A model generated the notes under the pieces. The model was not told the DNA's origin, ran no database searches, and saw nothing but the letters and a program-made list of their open reading frames with translations. Made by a program: the position numbers and the translations under genes. This document shows positions 22,514-23,367 of a stretch of 23,367 bases of DNA, piece after piece; position 1 is the first letter of the stretch, and each line of letters starts with the position of its first letter. The DNA comes from CBDUXP01 sp965371225 [NCBI: uncultured bacterium] (lineage in GTDB: Bacteria > Abyssobacteria > SURF-5 > CBDUXP01): assembly GCA_965371225.1 (NCBI GenBank), contig CBDUXP010000060.1, forward strand, positions 1-23,367. The letters run 5' to 3'.

Positions 22514-23367
22514 GCGGCCGTCTCCAACGCTAACCGCTCGCCGGCGCGCAGTTTGGCGCTGCGGGCGCGCGGATTGGCCGCGATCTCGTCCGCGCTGGGT
22601 CGCACCGCGCGCCGGGTGAGGATGCGCATGGTGGCGCGGGCGCCGCACTGGCACACGGGCAGGTCCGGGGGACAAGTGCAGCGCCCCGCCCGGTCCCGGA
22701 GAAACAGCTTGACGCGCCGGTCCTCGCCGGAGTGAAAACTGATGACCACGAGCCGGCCGCCTTCCGCGAGACTGTCGTGCGCGCCGGCCAAGCCTGCGTC
22801 CAGGTCGTCCACCTCGTGGTTCACCACCATGCGCAGCGCTTGGAACACGCGGGTCGCCGGGTGGAGGCGCCGCCGGCCGCGCACGGCGCGCGCCACGCAC
22901 GCGGCAAGGTCGAGGGTGGTGGTGAACGGGTGGTGGTCCCGGCGTCGCACGATGGCACGGGCAATACGGGCAGCCTGGGGTTCGTCGCCCAGCTCGCGAA
23001 ACCAACGGGCCAACTCGTCGGGCACGGCCGTGTTCACCACGTCTGCGGCGGTCGGTCCCTGCGCCGGATTCCGGCGCATATCGAGCGGCCCGTCCGCCTG
23101 AAAACTAAAGCCCCGCTCCGGATCGGCCAACTGCAGGCTGGACAACCCCAGGTCGAGCAGGACGCCGTCGACGGTGACGACCCCGGCCGCTTCGAGCAGC
23201 GCGGGCAGGTGGGCGAAGTTGCCCTGCGCGAGGCGCACGCGGGGGTCGGCTCCGAGCCGCGCCCCAGCCGCGGCGACCGCCTGCGGGTCCACATCGAACC
23301 CTAGCAGGCGGCCGGTGGATCCCAGTTGCGCGAGGAGGCGGGCTGCGTGACCGCCGCCCCCCACCGT
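22510..23367 (-). CDS. rsmH: 16S rRNA m4C1402 methyltransferase RsmH (5' end beyond window)
   Basis: The 285 C-terminal residues of the enzyme (also called MraW) that N4-methylates C1402 in the ribosomal P site. The visible part begins inside the SAM motif TVGGGGHAARLL, so only about 30 N-terminal residues are missing. Marks are GFDVDPQAV, VDGVLLDLGLSSLQL, a LDMRRNP segment (usually LDMRMD), NHE, ISFHSGEDRRVKLFLR (usually SFHSLEDR), the CTCPPDLPVCQCG cysteine segment, and the NPRARSAKLR end. It is the first visible gene of the cluster; mraZ and the operon promoter would lie further right. It overlaps ftsL by four bases. Confidence 0.97.
   Translation of the reverse strand, partial: TVGGGGHAARLLAQLGSTGRLLGFDVDPQAVAAAGARLGADPRVRLAQGNFAHLPALLEAAGVVTVDGVLLDLGLSSLQLADPERGFSFQADGPLDMRRNPAQGPTAADVVNTAVPDELARWFRELGDEPQAARIARAIVRRRDHHPFTTTLDLAACVARAVRGRRRLHPATRVFQALRMVVNHEVDDLDAGLAGAHDSLAEGGRLVVISFHSGEDRRVKLFLRDRAGRCTCPPDLPVCQCGARATMRILTRRAVRPSADEIAANPRARSAKLRAGERLALETAA

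Noticed and set aside
22514-23005. Extended ftsL frame inside rsmH
   Set aside because: The extension is out-of-phase rsmH. The GTGA overlap gives a protein with normal FtsL topology.

Overview
The window is high-GC bacterial chromosome. The cell-wall genes point to a diderm-type bacterium: MurE carries the DNPR motif of meso-diaminopimelate-adding enzymes, and ftsA, ftsL and ftsQ are all present. The gene order (rsmH-ftsL-ftsI-murE-murF-mraY-murD-ftsW-murG-murC-murB-ftsQ-ftsA-ftsZ, then a radical SAM gene), a PASTA domain on FtsI and traces of F420-type enzymes would suit lineages such as Methylomirabilota/Rokubacteria, Nitrospirota or the former Deltaproteobacteria. That placement is an inference from general impression, not from a search.

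Right part (23367 down to about 6631, minus strand): an essentially complete division and cell wall (dcw) cluster. Fourteen genes lie head to tail with 1-10 nt overlaps or gaps of at most about 30 nt, so they probably form one transcription unit. mraZ, if present, lies beyond the right edge, and no ddl gene sits in the cluster. The genes make lipid II from UDP-GlcNAc/UDP-MurNAc precursors (MurB, C, D, E, F, MraY, MurG) and the divisome that uses it (FtsL, FtsI, FtsW, FtsQ, FtsA, FtsZ). RsmH methylates 16S rRNA.

Middle part (6600 to 3677, minus strand): the same strand continues with a B12-binding-type radical SAM protein, a small exported protein built of two repeats, and smpB. smpB has its own recognisable promoter.

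Left part: a plus-strand FAD-dependent oxidase (2285-3646) lies between smpB and a divergent tmRNA gene (ssrA, 1832-2185, minus). Both halves of the trans-translation system therefore lie within 2.4 kb. The tmRNA is followed by a 15-bp hairpin. Further left on the minus strand is a gene fusing a TerB-like helical domain to a Coq4-like domain with an intact HDxxH-x11-E metal motif. A luciferase-like monooxygenase gene is coupled to it but breaks off after 23 codons. The outermost 417 bases look like a junction or scar region. They hold degenerate G-rich direct repeats, a possible insertion-sequence end, and the tail of an unidentified plus-strand reading frame.

Most points of interest are in the left 2 kb (the TerB-Coq4 fusion, the broken monooxygenase gene and the repeat region) and in FtsZ, which has an altered tubulin signature and two copies of the C-terminal partner-binding motif. 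I saw no CRISPR array, intact transposase, integrase or defence system.
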